Notes: generated from the letters alone by a model not told the origin. DNA of 64,000 nt from Cryptomeria japonica (GCF_030272615.1 NC_081407.1:435954230-436018229); one strand, 5' to 3'; shown: positions 20,260 through 33,803, numbered from the stretch's first letter. Numbers and translations: made by a program.

Positions 20260-20659
20260 GAACCATGACTGCAAGCCTAGTAAGGTTCACTTACCATGAG
20301 TCATGAAAAGAAAAATACCAAAATTTAAAAGCAAAAGGCTAAGTTTTCTAAGTAACTTGATTATTGAGATCTACAAAAGAGAAACATTGAGCAGAGTGTA
20401 TGCCCCCACATTAAAGCAATTGTGCATTCCATATTGGGAGAAATAGCTTTAAGGTAGTATACATGCATTCATCCAAAAGAGAAGCACATTATCACAATGA
20501 TATGCCCTCAAGAAGAATACAAATCAAAGGATAATGATCACAAAACACATAAGGGTTCTACTTAACTCTGGGGTCAGTATGCTCTTATGATAAATAATGT
20601 ATATATTTGCATTGAATTGTCCTCATCCCCCAAAGAAAGTTGAACCATTATGGAATAAT
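20260..20659 (-). mobile_element. G-minus: 3' internal fragment of a gypsy element (left of F)
   Basis: No ORF. In the minus sense it matches the plus-strand region 51225-51440 (for example TTTCATGACTCATRGTRAGT, then TAGTCATGGTTC; also the CTTTCTTTGGGG block). It is therefore the distal internal part of a G-family element in inverse orientation, cut by H on the left and F on the right. Confidence 0.6.
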
Positions 20660-21442
20660 TGAAGCAGTCACCGACTAGGAGGGACCTCAAAGAGATTAGT
20701 CCAGACTAGTCAGCAAGAGTAAACACAAGAAACACAATGACATGATGGAGGAAATTTAGAATAAATTTAATTATATCATGAAAACTGATTACAACCAACC
20801 GGTAACAACCGGGTTATAGTAATCGGTTCACAAACCTACTAAAACATGCTCAAAATACAGAACAGGCCACAACCTGGACCTCAAATCTTAAGATCTATCT
20901 ACTATGCCCTGTCTAACTCCTTTGATGCATTCTAATTATCAATTAAAATTATTTATACAATCCAAGGGGATCTGGTTGGCCCAAAATGGGATCAAAACCC
21001 AAAGAACAAGACCTAACGTGTAAAACCAACAAGGTCGACCTCCACCAAAGAAATTCCTTTGGAAAATCCAAAGGATGAAGTGTAGATCATGGGGAAAGGT
21101 TGGCCACATGCCAAGGAACATTAGAATCAATGCTTAGGGCTATGAAAGATATGGAAAGGATCTGATAGATCACTAATGCAAATAGGTCTAGGCAACCGAT
21201 AACTGAAAATTGTCTCAAAAACCGGTAGCGATAACTTACCAGAAAATGATCCAAATGCTCGATAGTTTGAGAATAAGGAATATGATCAAGTCTTCAAGAA
21301 AAATTCAACTCCACAGGCTTCAGTGAGCCAAATCTAGGAAACATAGAAAGAAATACTAAAATTGCAAACAAAAAGCAAAAATAGAAAGGAAATATTTTTG
21401 GTTGATGCAAGATTGTTATGAACTGGGAATGCTCCTGCATTA
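20660..21442 (-). repeat. Element F: 3' LTR
   Basis: Minus sense TAATGCAGGAGC to GACTGCTTCA. It aligns along its whole length with 33818-34602. The terminal TG has decayed to TA. No clean polypurine run is seen next to it (GTTGATAAAAAAGTGAG on the plus side). Confidence 0.8.
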
Positions 21443-21473
21443 GACATCTGGGGTTGATAAAAAAGTGAGTCTC

Positions 21474-23656
21474 TTACTTTTTGGGGGTCAAAGGAAAACC
21501 AAGGCGGTCTACCTCTACCTGAGAAATCCATGATGAATCTTCAACTGGTTTGTCCTTCCACTTCACAAGATACTCCTTATACTGACTACTCCAGGTACTA
21601 CACCCAATCCTACTATCCAAAATGTCTTCAATCTGGTCCAGTTCCTTCCAAGGCAACTGTTTCTCCAAGTCTGCAATACTCTCCTCACTAAATTTTCGTT
21701 CATGATACTGATGAAGATCTACAATATTAAACACAGGTGAAATACTCAGACTATCCAGTAACTCCACTTCATATGCATTTCCAGAACTAAACTTTCTCAA
21801 AATCTTGCAAGGTCCAAACTTTCTCATCTGCAACTAGTTATAAGTTCCAACCGAGAATATTTATTTTCTTAGATACACCATAACTTCATCACCAACTTCA
21901 AATTCCTTATGTCTTCTCTTCTCATCTTATTTCTCCTTATACTTGTTGTTCATGTCCTCTAAATGTTGCTTAAGTTGAATATGTAAGTGCTTCATGTGAT
22001 CTACAAATTCTTCTACTTCTAAACTTCTTCAGTCTTCATTGCTAATATCTCTTAATTTTGATATACCTCTAGGGTGTGCTCTAATAAAAATCTCAAAAGG
22101 TGTCCTTTCGGTACTCCTTTTTACTAAATTATTGTAGGCAAACTCTGCTTGTGCAAGAATCAAATACCAACTTCTTATTTTGTCTCCAACTAAACATATC
22201 AACAAATTTCCCAAGCTTCGGTTAACTACTTATGTCTCTCCATCAGTCTATGGGTGAAAATTTGAACTGAACTTCAAATCTATCTTCATCTTCTTCCACA
22301 GTGTTCTCCAGAAATAACCAACAAACTTAGTGTCTCTATCTGAAACTATGCTCTTAGATAGTCCATGCAATCTCACTACTTCCTTGAAAAATGCGTCTGC
22401 TATATGTAATGCATCTAATGTCTTCTTACAAGGTATGAAATGAGCCATCTTTGAGAATCTATCCACTACCACAAATATAGAGTCATTCCATCTTTGTGTT
22501 TTAGGCAATCTGAGTATGAAATCCATGCTTATATCCTCCCAAGGTTCTACCGGTACTGTCAAAGGTTTATACAATCCCACATTTTGACTACTACCCTTTT
22601 CAACTTGACAAAATCTACAACTTTGCATATTTCCTAATATCCTTATGAATCTGGGGCCAAAAGTAATGCTCACTCACTAATGCTATTGTTTTATCAATAC
22701 CAAATTGTATGGCTAATCCTCCACTATGTTTCTCCTTTATCATATTCTCCCTCATATAACTCTTAGGTATGCATAACCGTATTCCTCTAAATAATATCTC
22801 ATCCTAAATGAAGTAGTCCAACTACTTTCTTCTATCTACTGTAACCAGTTCTCTACATGCTCTCCAAGGTTCTGCAAAATCTGGGTCATCATCATACAAG
22901 GTCTTCAATTCCTCAAATCCCAATACTGTTACTCTCATCTTTGTCAACAAATTCCTTCTCCTACTCAATGCATCAACAAATTTGTTAGATTTACCACTTC
23001 TATGCTTCAACACAAAGGTGTAACTCTGTAAAAATTCTACCCATCTCATATGTCTCTGATTTAACTTACTCTGACTATTCAAATACTCCAAAGCTTGATA
23101 TTTTGTATACAACACAAACTAGTTAGGCAACAAGTAATGTCTCCACTTCTTCAAGGCTTAAACTATGACATAAAATTCTTGATCATACACTAAATATCTC
23201 ATTCAATTTCTCACTGAAATATACTATTGATCTCCCTTCCTGACTCAATACTACTCCTATTATTGTTCCACTTGCATCACAATCCACTTGAAATACTTTA
23301 TTGAAATCTGATAAAGCTAACATAGGATTCTCAGTAACTTTCTGCTTCAACAGTTCAAAAAATTTGTTTGCTTTGGTGTTCCACTTGAATTCGTTCTGAT
23401 CTCCCCTCATTGTCTCAATCATAGGGTTACAAACTAAACTAAAATTTCTAATGAACTTCGGGTAGAAACTAGCCAATCCATGAAATGATCTTACCTCTCC
23501 AATGCTTTTCGGTGTAGGTCACTCAACAATTTCTTTTACTTTCTCAGGGTCCATCTTCAAACCATCCTCAAATATCACAAATCCCAAATATACTAATTCT
23601 TCCTTCATGAAATTACACTTCTTAAGATTTATCAGCAACTTTTCTTCCCTCAACCT
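21474..23656 (-). pseudogene. pol: Element F: pol C-terminal part (RT thumb, RNase H, integrase, chromodomain)
   Basis: In the minus sense from 23656: end of RT (NLKKCNFMKEELVYLGFVI), RNase H with FQVDCDASG near 23290, the RNase H tail (HRSGKSNKFVDALSR near 22960), integrase zinc-binding remnants (CRFCQ near 22620), the integrase core (MDFI near 22530 and [12 protein letters not shown] near 22320), the C-terminal GDKIRSWYLILAQAEFAYN block (22150-22210) and a chromodomain near 21480-21650 (YKEYLVKWKDKPVEDSSW). Stops and frame changes separate ORFs at 21833, 22214, 22673, 23115 and 23476. The chromodomain class is expected to target integration to marked chromatin. Confidence 0.85.
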
Positions 23657-25135
23657 TGTAAAGTTTTGATGCCAATAGCTAACAAGATGAGAGGGGGGGT
23701 GAATCATACAAACTTAGTCTTCCAAGAAATCAACAGATTCAACCTCGGTAACTTATACTTCAGCAATATAATCAAAAACTGCTAAACATGCAAACTCAAA
23801 AACACATAATCATCATAACACATACAACACTAGATTTAACGTGGAAACCCAAATAGGGAAAAACCACTGTGGGATTTTGGACCCACTAAGAAATATACTC
23901 TTCTAAAGTATGCTCGGTTAAAAGCAAATCCAGTTAAAGATTACAAACACATTGCTAGATGTGACCCGGTTAAGGGATTTCCCTCAGATCTGTTAGGATA
24001 TTCACTTTGTTAGAAGTGACCTTGTCAAAGGATTTCAAAAACTCATTTAGAATGTTACCTTGCTAGAGGGTTTAGAAATAAGACTATTAAGTCCACTCGG
24101 TTAACAGATTTTCTATCACTTACAAATAACAGTAATAAAATATATATCTGCAACTTCACATCTAAAATGCTAAAGCAGATTCTTATTTGCTCAAAACAAT
24201 CTTGTCGTAGGACTTATCTTGTCCCTCTGCTAGGCTCCTTACTCTATTATTCAAATAGGTCTTCAAGCTTCTGTGCTTGGTAATCACTATGTAGCATCCC
24301 TATGCTTACACTTGTCGGCATACATTGTTCATCAATAATTTCTTATTTATAAACAATTTGCTAATCATTGAATCTCCTTGATCACATTTCCCATGATCAA
24401 TCTTAGCCATCAGATCTTCAATCTTGACTAGGTTCAATGCATCCTTCGATCTAAAAATGTTTTACCTTGCCTTGGGACTTGCATTCCTTTCTTGGAACTT
24501 GCACAAGGTTATTGCAGTTCAATCTAAGCTGTAGATCTTCCTGTCGATCTCCCATTGCCATAGATCCTTAACAAACTTCATGCACGACATACCACTCATT
24601 TAATCAACTCCAGCTCATCATTGTCCTTCATTAAATAATGCTTTTATCCATCCAATGTGATCTGTCATAACTCAGTTGCAACTCAGTAAATACTAAACTT
24701 TACTCGGTAGACATTCTACCTTCATTAACCGATATCGATAACCTTAGGGTTTACCGACTAGGTTCTTTGCTTGGTGACATAGTATAGTATTAACCTTACA
24801 ATCAACAACATTTATAGGATATCAAAACAATCTAAACACCATGATCTCATCATTGTCTAACTCGGTAATAGTTGCCCATTGAATATCTTATTTCTCCCCT
24901 TTCTTATCACATTCTTTATGTGTCTTTTACCAACATCTTAATTCTCTTCAAATCAATCTCCTCAAGATATGGTAACATCATACTGAATCAGAAAATCAAT
25001 TTCTTGACATCAATGATAAAATAATGTTATAAAGATAGTTATCATCTTTTTTCAATTATATCAAATAATCTTCAACAACCTTCTCAATATCCTTAATAAA
25101 TATCAATAATCTTTCTTTCTATTGAAATGCCAACA
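23657..25135 (-). repeat. Element B: 3' LTR
   Basis: Minus sense TGTTGGCATTTCAATAG to AAACTTTACA. It contains the CCCAC...GTGGTTTTTCCC...GGGTTTCCAC module at about 23840-23890 and a poly-G run GAGAGGGGGGG near 23688. Its PPT (CCAAAGGGGGAGAT in minus sense) is at 25136-25149. Confidence 0.9.
24344..24351 (-). promoter_or_regulatory. Element B: candidate LTR TATA box
   Basis: TATAAATA on the minus strand in the context GTTTATAAATAAG, about 785 bp into the LTR. It is present in both LTR copies (second near 30540). Only sequence and position support it. Confidence 0.4.
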
Positions 25136-25149
25136 ATCTCCCCCTTTGG

Positions 25150-25604
25150 CATTGATGGCAAAACCAACTTTGAAATGGTAATACCAACAAGATATTCAAA
25201 TTGATTCGGATTCAAATTGTTGTTAGACTTCTCTTGTTATCCTTAAGCTATTAAAATCTCCTGAAGTCTTCTCCCTAAGCTGTTGTCTTGCATTTAGTCT
25301 TCTCCCTTTTGTAATCTCCTCCCCCTGTCATTAGTCTTCTATTATCTTCTTCATTTAGGATTTTACCATTTAGTCTTCTCCCCCTTTGACAACAATGCCA
25401 AAAAGTAAAAGAACTAAATCATGATTTCTTCCTTTGTGAAGTGATTTGCCTTGCTGTGTATCATCTCAGTCTTAGTAAGAGCAACTTGTCTCTATTCACT
25501 ATTTCCTGCACACCTTTAGAAAACCTTCTAAAGTGCGTAAATCAGCATCAATCCACACATAATATTCTGTAGATTCATCGAATTGATGCTTTCACCGAAC
25601 TCTA
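25150..25604 (-). other. Element B: 3' untranslated region
   Basis: Between the pol stop and the PPT. It has several purine runs on the minus strand (AAAGGGGGAGAA near 25375, CAGGGGGAGGA near 25320), similar to the PPT. No ORF. Confidence 0.6.
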
Positions 25605-28600
25605 TCAGTGAGTAGAAGATAGGGGTAGGACCCCTAACTTGCTTCTGAGATACTCAAAAGTGTCCCTTGGCAGTGGCTTTGTGAAGATGTCTGCTAATTG
25701 CTCCTTTGAACTGATATATTCCAGCACAACTTTCTTCTCTTGAACTTCTTCTCTGAGATAATGATACTTTATAGAGATATGTTTCGTCTTAGAGTGCATT
25801 ACCAGATTCTTTGAAATGTTAATGGTACTTGTATTATCATAGAATATAGTTACTGGCTCGGTAACTTTCGCATTTATACCTTCCAACAGTTGTTTGATCC
25901 ATGCTATATTGGTACAATTCAATGCTGCAGCAACATATTCAGCTTCTGCTGTTGACTATGAAATGCATCCTTGTTTCTTACTAGGCCAACTTACTAGTCT
26001 TTCTCCCAAAAAGAAAGCTCCACCACTTGTGCTTTTCCTAGCATCTATGTTGCCTATCCAATCAGCATCAGTATAAACTTTTAAATCAAAATCATTCCAT
26101 TTTTCATATACTAAGCCATAATCTTCAGTGCCTCTCAGGTATCTGAAAATTCTCTTGATTGTTGTCATATGGGTTTCCTTGGGATCTGCAAAAAATCTTG
26201 CAACAATACCTACTACATGTGCTATATCCGATCTACTGTGCACAACATATTGCAACTTTCCAATCATAGATCAGTAAAGTGTCTCATCAATAGATACAGA
26301 TTCATCATTCTTTGATAGTTTATAGTTAGTAGTCATAGGAGTACTTACTGGTTTAGAATCCTCCATTCCAAATTTCTTCAAGATTTCCTTTATGTACTTG
26401 GATTGAGTAATGAAAATCTCATCTTTCATTTGTAGTATCTGTAAACCTATAAAATACTTTATCTCACCGATTGATGACATCTCAAATTCTTTGCACATTT
26501 CATTTCCAAAGTTCTTGCATAAGGAGTCATTACCACAAAAAATAATATCATCAACAAATATGGTTGAGATCAGTATTCCATTGTCCTTATCATTCTTCAT
26601 GTACATGTTGTTGTTTTCACTTGTCCTTATAAAACCAATCTTGATCAAATAAGAGTGTAGTCTTTCATACCATGCTCTAGGTGCTTGTTTCAGACCATAT
26701 AAAGCTTTGTTTAATTTACATACCTGATCTTTACTCTTGTCCTCAACAAATCCTTCAGGTTGTTCAATGTAAACTTCTTCTTCTAGTATACCATTCAAAA
26801 ATGCAGATTTAACATCCATTTGTATACCTTGAAATTTTTGAAAGCAGCATATGCCAACAATGTTCTTACTCCCTCAAGTCTAGCCACAGGTGCAAAAGTC
26901 TCACCATAATCTATTCCTTCTTCTTGAGCATAACCTTTGCAAACTAGTCTTGCTTTGTTATGAATGACCTCACCTTTTTCATTTAGCTTGTTTCTAAAAA
27001 TCCACTTTGTACCGATTACATTTTTGTCCTTTGGTCTTGGGATCAATGTCCATGTGTCATTCTTCTTGATTTGATCAATCTCTTCTATCATAGCATTTAC
27101 CCAATCTTCATTGTTAAATGCCTCTTTTACTATTCTAAGTTCAGATTCAAATATCAGACATGTGTTCTATCTCAGTTTGTTTCTTGTCATTACCAGATCA
27201 TCCTTATCTCCTATAATCTAACTTGATGCATGATGTCTTCTGACATATTTGGCTAATATAGGCTTGGTAGGTTCTGTATGATCTTCTTCATCACTCGGTA
27301 ACTGGACATTATCTTCATTTTCTTCAGCAGCTTTCTCGGTAGGACTTCTTGGTTGAACATAAACAAATTCTTCATAATTTTATGGTTCTTTGGAATTTCC
27401 TTCATCATTTCTTTCTGCAAATTTATCAATTTTCACATTTGCACTTTCCACTATTTTGTTAGATGATTTGATCAGACATTTAAATGCTTTACTTCTAGAA
27501 GAATAACCAAGAAATGTTCCTTCTTCACTTTTCTGATCAAATTTTCCATTTCTGTCATCTTTGTGAACATAGCATCTACTTCCAAAGATTTTAAAATAAC
27601 TTACATTAGGTTTCTTGTCATACCAGATCTCATATGGTGTCTTCATAGTTCCTTTCTTCAGTTTAACTCGGTTCAGGGTGTAAACTGCAGTGTTGATTGC
27701 TTCTCTCCAAAATGTTTGAGGTACCCTTTTTTCTATCATTAGGGTTCTGGCACAATCTACAATTGATCTGTTTCTTCTCTCGGCTATCCCATTTTGCTAA
27801 GGTGTTCTCGGTGCAGATACTTGCCTTTTTATACCATGATCATTGTAGAATAAGTTAAATTCATCAGAAGTGAATTCTCCTCCTCTATCAAATCTAAGAC
27901 ATTACAGTTGTCTTCCTGTTTCATTTTCAACTCTTGCCTTGTACCATTTAAACATTTGAAAAGCTTCTGATTTTTCTTTTAAAAACATAACTAACATCAT
28001 CCTTGAGTAATCATCCACAAATAATATGAAATATTTATCACCATAATAACTTTGAACTTTCATGGGACCACAAAGATCAGTGTGTACTAGATCTAAAATT
28101 CCTTTAGAAGTCTAGGACTTACTTGTAAAGCTTGATCTTGTCATCTTACCCATCTGGCATCCTTGGCATATAGCATTCTCAGGTTTTTCCAAACTCGGTA
28201 GACCTCTTACTCGATGCTTCTTACTTATTTTGATCAAATTATCAAAATTTACATGACAAAACCTTTTATGCCATAACCAGGTATCATCTATCTTTGCATA
28301 GAGACATTTTTTTTGAGTTGAGTCAAGATGAAATGTATTACCTTTTGTTTGTGTCCGGGTAGCAGCTAACTTTCCATGCTTGTCATGAACTTTGACAATT
28401 CCTTTCTGAAATTCTATTCGGTATCCTATATTGTTTAGCTGTGCTACACTCAATAAATTGTATTTCAAACCTTCAACCCATTATACATCATCACATTTAG
28501 CATTGTCAAGTGTTATAGATCCTTTACCTTTCACCAGACATGGTGCATCATTACCAAATCATACATAGCCTCCATCATAGTCTTTTAATTTAACAAACTT

Positions 28601-29785
28601 GTGTTTATCACCTATCATGTGATGTGAGCATCCACTGTCTATGATCCAAGAATCATTATTATTTATGTGAGATATTAGGGCTTTTTCTTCATACCTTTCT
28701 TCATTTGATCCATCTTTAATAGCCACATAAACAACTTCCTTTGTATCTGTTTCATCAGATTTGTCATCGTTGGATTCCTCATCAGCTACTAGGCATGTCT
28801 TTTTGTCTCTCCTTCTGAAGTCTTGGTGTCCTCTATATTAGTTGTCTTTCTGCCTGTTATCTCGGTATTCTCTCTTTTCACTAGATTCTTTGTCAGGGCA
28901 TTTAGAAGCCATATGTCCTATTTTATCACAATTGAAACATTTTAAAGGTAGCTTTCCTTTATACTTACCTTTTCCTCTTGATAACCTTCTGGCTAATAAT
29001 GCTTCAAACTCTTTTTGCTTCTTGATTTCCTCGTATAGTTTGTGCACTTCTTCCATGTTCTTGTGAAATCTTTCACTTGCTCCACTATGATTCCCTTTAG
29101 AGTACTTACTCATTCTATCATTGTAATCATCAGATTCACCAATATGAAAAGAATTGAACGCAGATTCTACTTTATTTACCAAAGACCCACTGTTATCAAA
29201 ATTACTTAACTCAAATGCATGTAGCTTACCAATAGTAGCATCCAAAGAAATTGGCATGTTAGGTATAGACCTTAGTTCATTGATTGGAGAGACTCAAATG
29301 GCATAAGCAGGTAGAAGGGTTCTCAACAACTTACTTGTTACATCCTTTTCTTCAATAGTTCCTCCTGCTCCTTTAATTTGATTGACAGTCTCCTTTAACC
29401 ATGTACTGTATTGGGTTATGTTCTCACCTTCATTCATTCTCATGGATTCAAGTTGTCCTCTTAGACTATCTACTTTTTCTCTTTGGACATGTTCATCACT
29501 GCCATACACAGATATGAGCTTATTCATTGCTTTTGCATCATTGCAGCCTTCTAGATCATTAAACTTTGAGTCGGTCAATGCTGATATTATTTCAATCATA
29601 GCTTGAATATGTTCTTGCCTTGCCTTTATCTCTTCCAAGGCCATCAGGTTGGTGCTTGGTGGTATGTAATCATTCTCCAAATAATATGTTGCATATTCTC
29701 AAATTCCTGATAAATGCAGCTTCATCATTTTCTGTGATGTGGAGAAACTTGACTTGTTCAGCTTTGGTGCATCCCTTTTATACAT
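25605..29785 (-). pseudogene. gag-pol: Element B: gag-pol of a copia element, lightly decayed
   Basis: It starts at the ATG at 29785 after the PBS. The gag capsid region ends with a perfect knuckle CFNCDKIGHMASKC near 28925. Protease WIIDSGCSHHM is near 28625, the integrase HHCC part (HKRFCHVNF) near 28245, integrase D,D,E motifs HTDLCG and GGEFTSDEF near 28070 and 27875, [10 protein letters not shown] near 26550, RNase H YTDADW near 26070, and the ADIFTKPLP tail near 25670. Visible stops are at about 29610, 29296, 28839, 28480, 28114, 27904, 27797, 27380, 27222, 27168, 26271 and 25957, and a frameshift lies near 26810. Catalytic residues of protease, integrase and RT are intact, so decay is by nonsense mutation. 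Confidence 0.9.
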
Positions 29786-29835
29786 CTTCGGATCTTTGCC
29801 TCAAGTACCTTTAAACTTTTCTTCTGGAGTCCAAA

Positions 29836-29847
29836 GCTCTGATACCA
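29836..29847 (-). other. Element B: primer-binding site
   Basis: TGGTATCAGAGC on the minus strand, two bases from the 5' LTR: initiator Met tRNA type. Confidence 0.9.
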
Positions 29848-29849
29848 AT

Positions 29850-31352
29850 TGTAAAGTTCTGATGCCAATAGTTAACAAGATGAGAGGGGGGGGTGAATCA
29901 TACAAACTTAATCTTCCAAGAAATCAACAGATTCAACCTCGGTAACTTATACTTCAGCAATATACTCAAAAACTGCTAAACATGCAAACTCAAAAACACA
30001 TAATCATCATAACACATATAACACCAAATTTAACGTGGAAACCCAAATAGGGAAAAACCACTATGGGATTTTGGACCCACTAAGAAATATACTCTTCTAG
30101 AGTATGCTCGGTTAAAATCAAATCCTGTTAAAGATTACAAACACACTGCTAGATGTGACCCGGTTAAGGGATTTCCCTCAGATCTGTTAGGATCTTCACT
30201 TTGTTAGAAGTGACCTTGTCAAAGGATTTCAAACACTCATTTAGAATGTTACCTTGCTAGAGGGTTTAGAAATAAGACTGTTAAGTCCACTCGGTTAACA
30301 GATTTTCTATCACTTACAAATAACAGTAATAAAATATATATCTGCAACTTCACATCTAAAATGCTAAAGCAGATTCTTATTTGCTCAAAACAATCTTGTC
30401 ATAGGACTTATCTTGTCCCTCTGCTGGGCTCCTTACTCTATTATTCAAATAGGTCTTCAAGCTTATGTGCTTGGTAATCACTATGTAGCATCCCTGTGCT
30501 TACACTTGCCCGCATACATTGTTCATCAATAATTTCTTATTTATAAACAATTTGCTAACCGTTGAATCTCCTTGATCACATTTCCCATGATCAATCTTAG
30601 CCATCAGATCTTCAATCTTGACTAGGTTCAATGCATCCTTCGATCTGAAAATGTTTTACCTTGCCTTGGGACTTGCATTCCTTTCTTGGAACTTGCACAA
30701 GGTTATTGCGGTTCAATCTGAGCTGTAGATCTTCCTGTCGATCTCCCATTGCCATAGATCCTTAACAAACTTCATGCACAACATACCACTCATTTAATCA
30801 ACTCCAGCTCATCATTGTCCTTCATTAAATAATGCTTTTATCCATCCAATGCGATCTATCATAACTCGGTTGCAACTTAGTAAATACTAAACTTTACTCG
30901 GTAGACATTCTGCCTTCATTAACCGATATCAATAACCTTAGGGTTTACCGACTAGGTTCCTTAGGGTTTACTGACTATGTTCTTTTCTCAGTGACATAGT
31001 ATAGTATCAACCTTACAATCAACAACATTTATAGGATATCAAAACAATCTAAACATCATGATCTCATCATTGTCTAACTCGGTAATAGTTGCCCATTGAA
31101 TATCTTATTTCTCCTCTTTCTTATCACATTCTTTCTGTGTCTTTTACCAACATCTTAATTCTCTTCAAATCAATCTCCTCAAGATATGGCAACATCATAC
31201 TAAATCAAAAAATCAATTTCTTGACATCAATGACAAAATAATGTTATAAAGATAGTTATCATCCTTTTTCAATTATATCAAATAATCTTCAACAACCTTC
31301 TCAATATCCTTAATGAATATCAACAATCTTTCTTTCTATTAAAATGCCAACA
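29850..31352 (-). repeat. Element B: 5' LTR
   Basis: Same ends as the 3' LTR. It is 24 bp longer because of a duplicated CCTTAGGGTTTACYGACTA segment near 30940-30980. Otherwise it is very close to the other copy. Confidence 0.9.
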
Positions 31353-32750
31353 AACCTCTACAAAACTTGTCTCAAATACAACAAATGTTCCTCTTTTGTC
31401 TTACTGAAAATCATAATGTCATACAAATATACAATAACAAAATTACCCAAGAATTTCTTCAATACCACATTCATTAGCCTCATGAAAGTACTCGGTGCAT
31501 TAGTTAACCCAAAATGGATCACCAACCATTCATATAGTCTTTCATTTGTCTTGAATGTTGTCTTCCACTCATCTCCTTCTCTAATCCTAATGTGATGATA
31601 TCCACTCTTCAAGTCTATCTTTGTAAATTATTTGGATCCACTCAAATAGTCCATTATGTCATCCATCCTAGGCAAAGGAAACTTTTATTTCACTGCGATC
31701 TTATTTATTGCTCTAGAATTGGTACACATCCTCCATCCTCCATTCTTCCTAGGTGCTAATACTGATGGTATTGCATAAGGGATCAGACTTTCTCTGGTCA
31801 AACCTATCTTCAACAACTCCTACACTTGTCTATTCAACTCTTCATTCTCTACTCGTGTCATTCAGTGTGCAACTTTGTTAGGCAAACTAGTTCCAAGAAC
31901 CAGGTCCATGCAATGACTGATACTTCTCACAGGTGGTAATCCATCAGGAACATTATCTAAAATGATGTCTTCATACTCTATCAACAAATATTTTATCTCT
32001 TTTAGTTGTTATTCTTCATTCTCTAGGTTCTCAGTCTTCTTAGAAACTAAGACAAAACACACATTCTGATGTCTCAATCCATTCAGGAATTTCCTTCCAT
32101 CCACCAAACAGATTCTAGCATTCATACAGACTTCACTCTTCAAAGGCTTCTCCAAGGGCAACAAGGTTTGCTTCATCCCATTGGCTACAATAGTGTATGT
32201 ATTCTTCCTCCCATCATGTATTATTTATCTATCAAACTGCCAAGGTCTACCCAACAAAAGGTGACAAATATCCATAGGCATAATATCACACAAGACTTCA
32301 TCATGATAACTCCTAATTTTTAATTTCACCAAACATTGCTTGCTTATTAACAACTTATATTCATCCTGAATCCATGCTATCTGATAAGGTTTAGGGTGTT
32401 TCAATCTTTCCAAATTCATTTTATTCATCATCTCTTCTAAAACAAGATTATCTGAACTACCACTTTGAATGACAACTTTATAGCACTTACCGCATACCTT
32501 ACATCTAGTCTTGAACAAATTCTTCCTCTGCAAGGGCTCTTCATCTCTCTCGGTATGACACAAAGCTCTCCTCATCGTCAACATTTCTCCATCTTCCAGT
32601 TTATTATCTGATCTAGTGGGGTTTTCTTCCACCACTACTATTCTTCTGACATTCTCTATCTTCTTACACTTGAAAGCATGATTTCCTTCTCCTCCACACT
32701 TATAGAAAGTTCCTCTAAACACTATCTTTTCTTGTCTCCTATCATCTCTT
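31353..32750 (-). pseudogene. pol: Element F: protease and RT N-terminal part of pol
   Basis: In the minus sense: a degenerate knuckle (FYKCGGEGNHAFKC near 32700; first Cys is Phe and the usual His is Asn), then a protease whose active-site triplet reads Q-S-G (VVIQSGSSDN near 32465) and whose end is LLGRPWQF near 32240. RT follows: IPYAIPSVLAPRKNGGWR near 31750, [11 protein letters not shown] near 31610, and YLYDIMIFS near 31410. The RT box reads YLYD where YxDD is expected. The frame then breaks at the B insertion. Several stops lie in 31620-31880. Two essential catalytic Asp residues are gone, so both enzymes are dead. Confidence 0.85.
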
Positions 32751-33744
32751 CCAAAATTCTCATTCTAGTAGCCATCCGGTTTTCTCCTCCGGTCGAAATT
32801 TCTATCATCTTTCTGGTATGAATTACCTTCTTTGCTCACTTCCTTGTCCTTGTTTTTATCCATATAGGTTCCTCTACCTCTAGTATATCCTCTTCCTCCT
32901 TGAAATATTCCTCTGAAAAACCTTCCACCTCTGCCTCTCTACCTCTGCTCATATCTTTTGTTTAGCTTCTCTTATGCTTTTAGGGCATATTGGTAAGCTT
33001 CTTCAACACTCTACAATTTGATCAAACTAAGTTCATCTTATATTGACACCTGCAATTCATTCAAATATCTTGCAACTTGTTCAACTTCATCATCAACATG
33101 TCTGGATCTGATATTCAACTTGTTAAATGCTTCAGTGTACTCCTTCATACTAGATTCCTTCTCTCTCAAATTTTGCAACTTCAGGAACAGATTTACTTGA
33201 TACTCAGCTGACATAAATTTTGATTTCAACTTAGCAAACATACAATCCCATGTCTTGATCTTCTCTTTACCTCTTCTCTCTCTATAAACCTACAAATGCT
33301 CCCACCAAAGAGATGCATGACCTTTCAACCAGCTACAAGAATATTTCACCTTCCTTTATTCTATAGTGTTTTCAAAATCAAAATATTTCTCCATCTTCGG
33401 GATCCAATCCATCAATTCATTTGAATCCAACTTTACATCATATTCTGATGGGGTAAAATGAGGTTTAGTATTAACTCTACTCAAAACCCTCAAAAACCTT
33501 TCCTCATCCGGATCAACCGTTGGTGGGTTTGCTTGTTTTGCTGGGGCTTCTTCTCCTTCATCTTCACTTACATATTCAATGTGTCGGCCTCTTCTCTATG
33601 ATGTCTCCATGGATTCCAACCAGGCTACAATTTATTGCAACATTTCCATCACATCAGGGTCTGCATTCCCACACGCTCCACCATTCCTATTTCATCTTCA
33701 CACCATCTTTACACCAGCTCTCTATAGCTGCAAGTCAGATCCAT
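32751..33744 (-). pseudogene. gag: Element F: gag with RGG-type linker
   Basis: From an ATG at 33744 (start uncertain) with several stops. The capsid-type retrotransposon gag core is seen near 33390-33040 (WLKGHASLWWEHL, KEYTEAFNKL, VARYLNEL). It is followed by an Arg/Gly-rich stretch (RGRGGRFFRGIFQGGRGY near 32900) that leads to the knuckle. Gag forms the particle and packages RNA in this family. Confidence 0.75.
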
Positions 33745-33803
33745 AGTCTGCCACCCTACAACAAAAATTTCTCAGGATAACACAATATCTAGAATAAAAG
33801 CTC

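Larger units (their letters stand above)
23657..31352 (-). mobile_element. Element B: complete Ty1/copia retrotransposon, 7.7 kb, inside F
   Basis: LTRs lie at 23657-25135 (3') and 29850-31352 (5'). The target duplication AACCT is perfect (23652-23656 and 31353-31357) and lies within the F RT gene. The PBS (29836-29847), gag, protease, integrase, RT, RNase H and PPT are all in copia order. The LTRs look very similar by eye, differing mainly by a 24-bp duplication, so it is one of the younger insertions. Confidence 0.95.
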
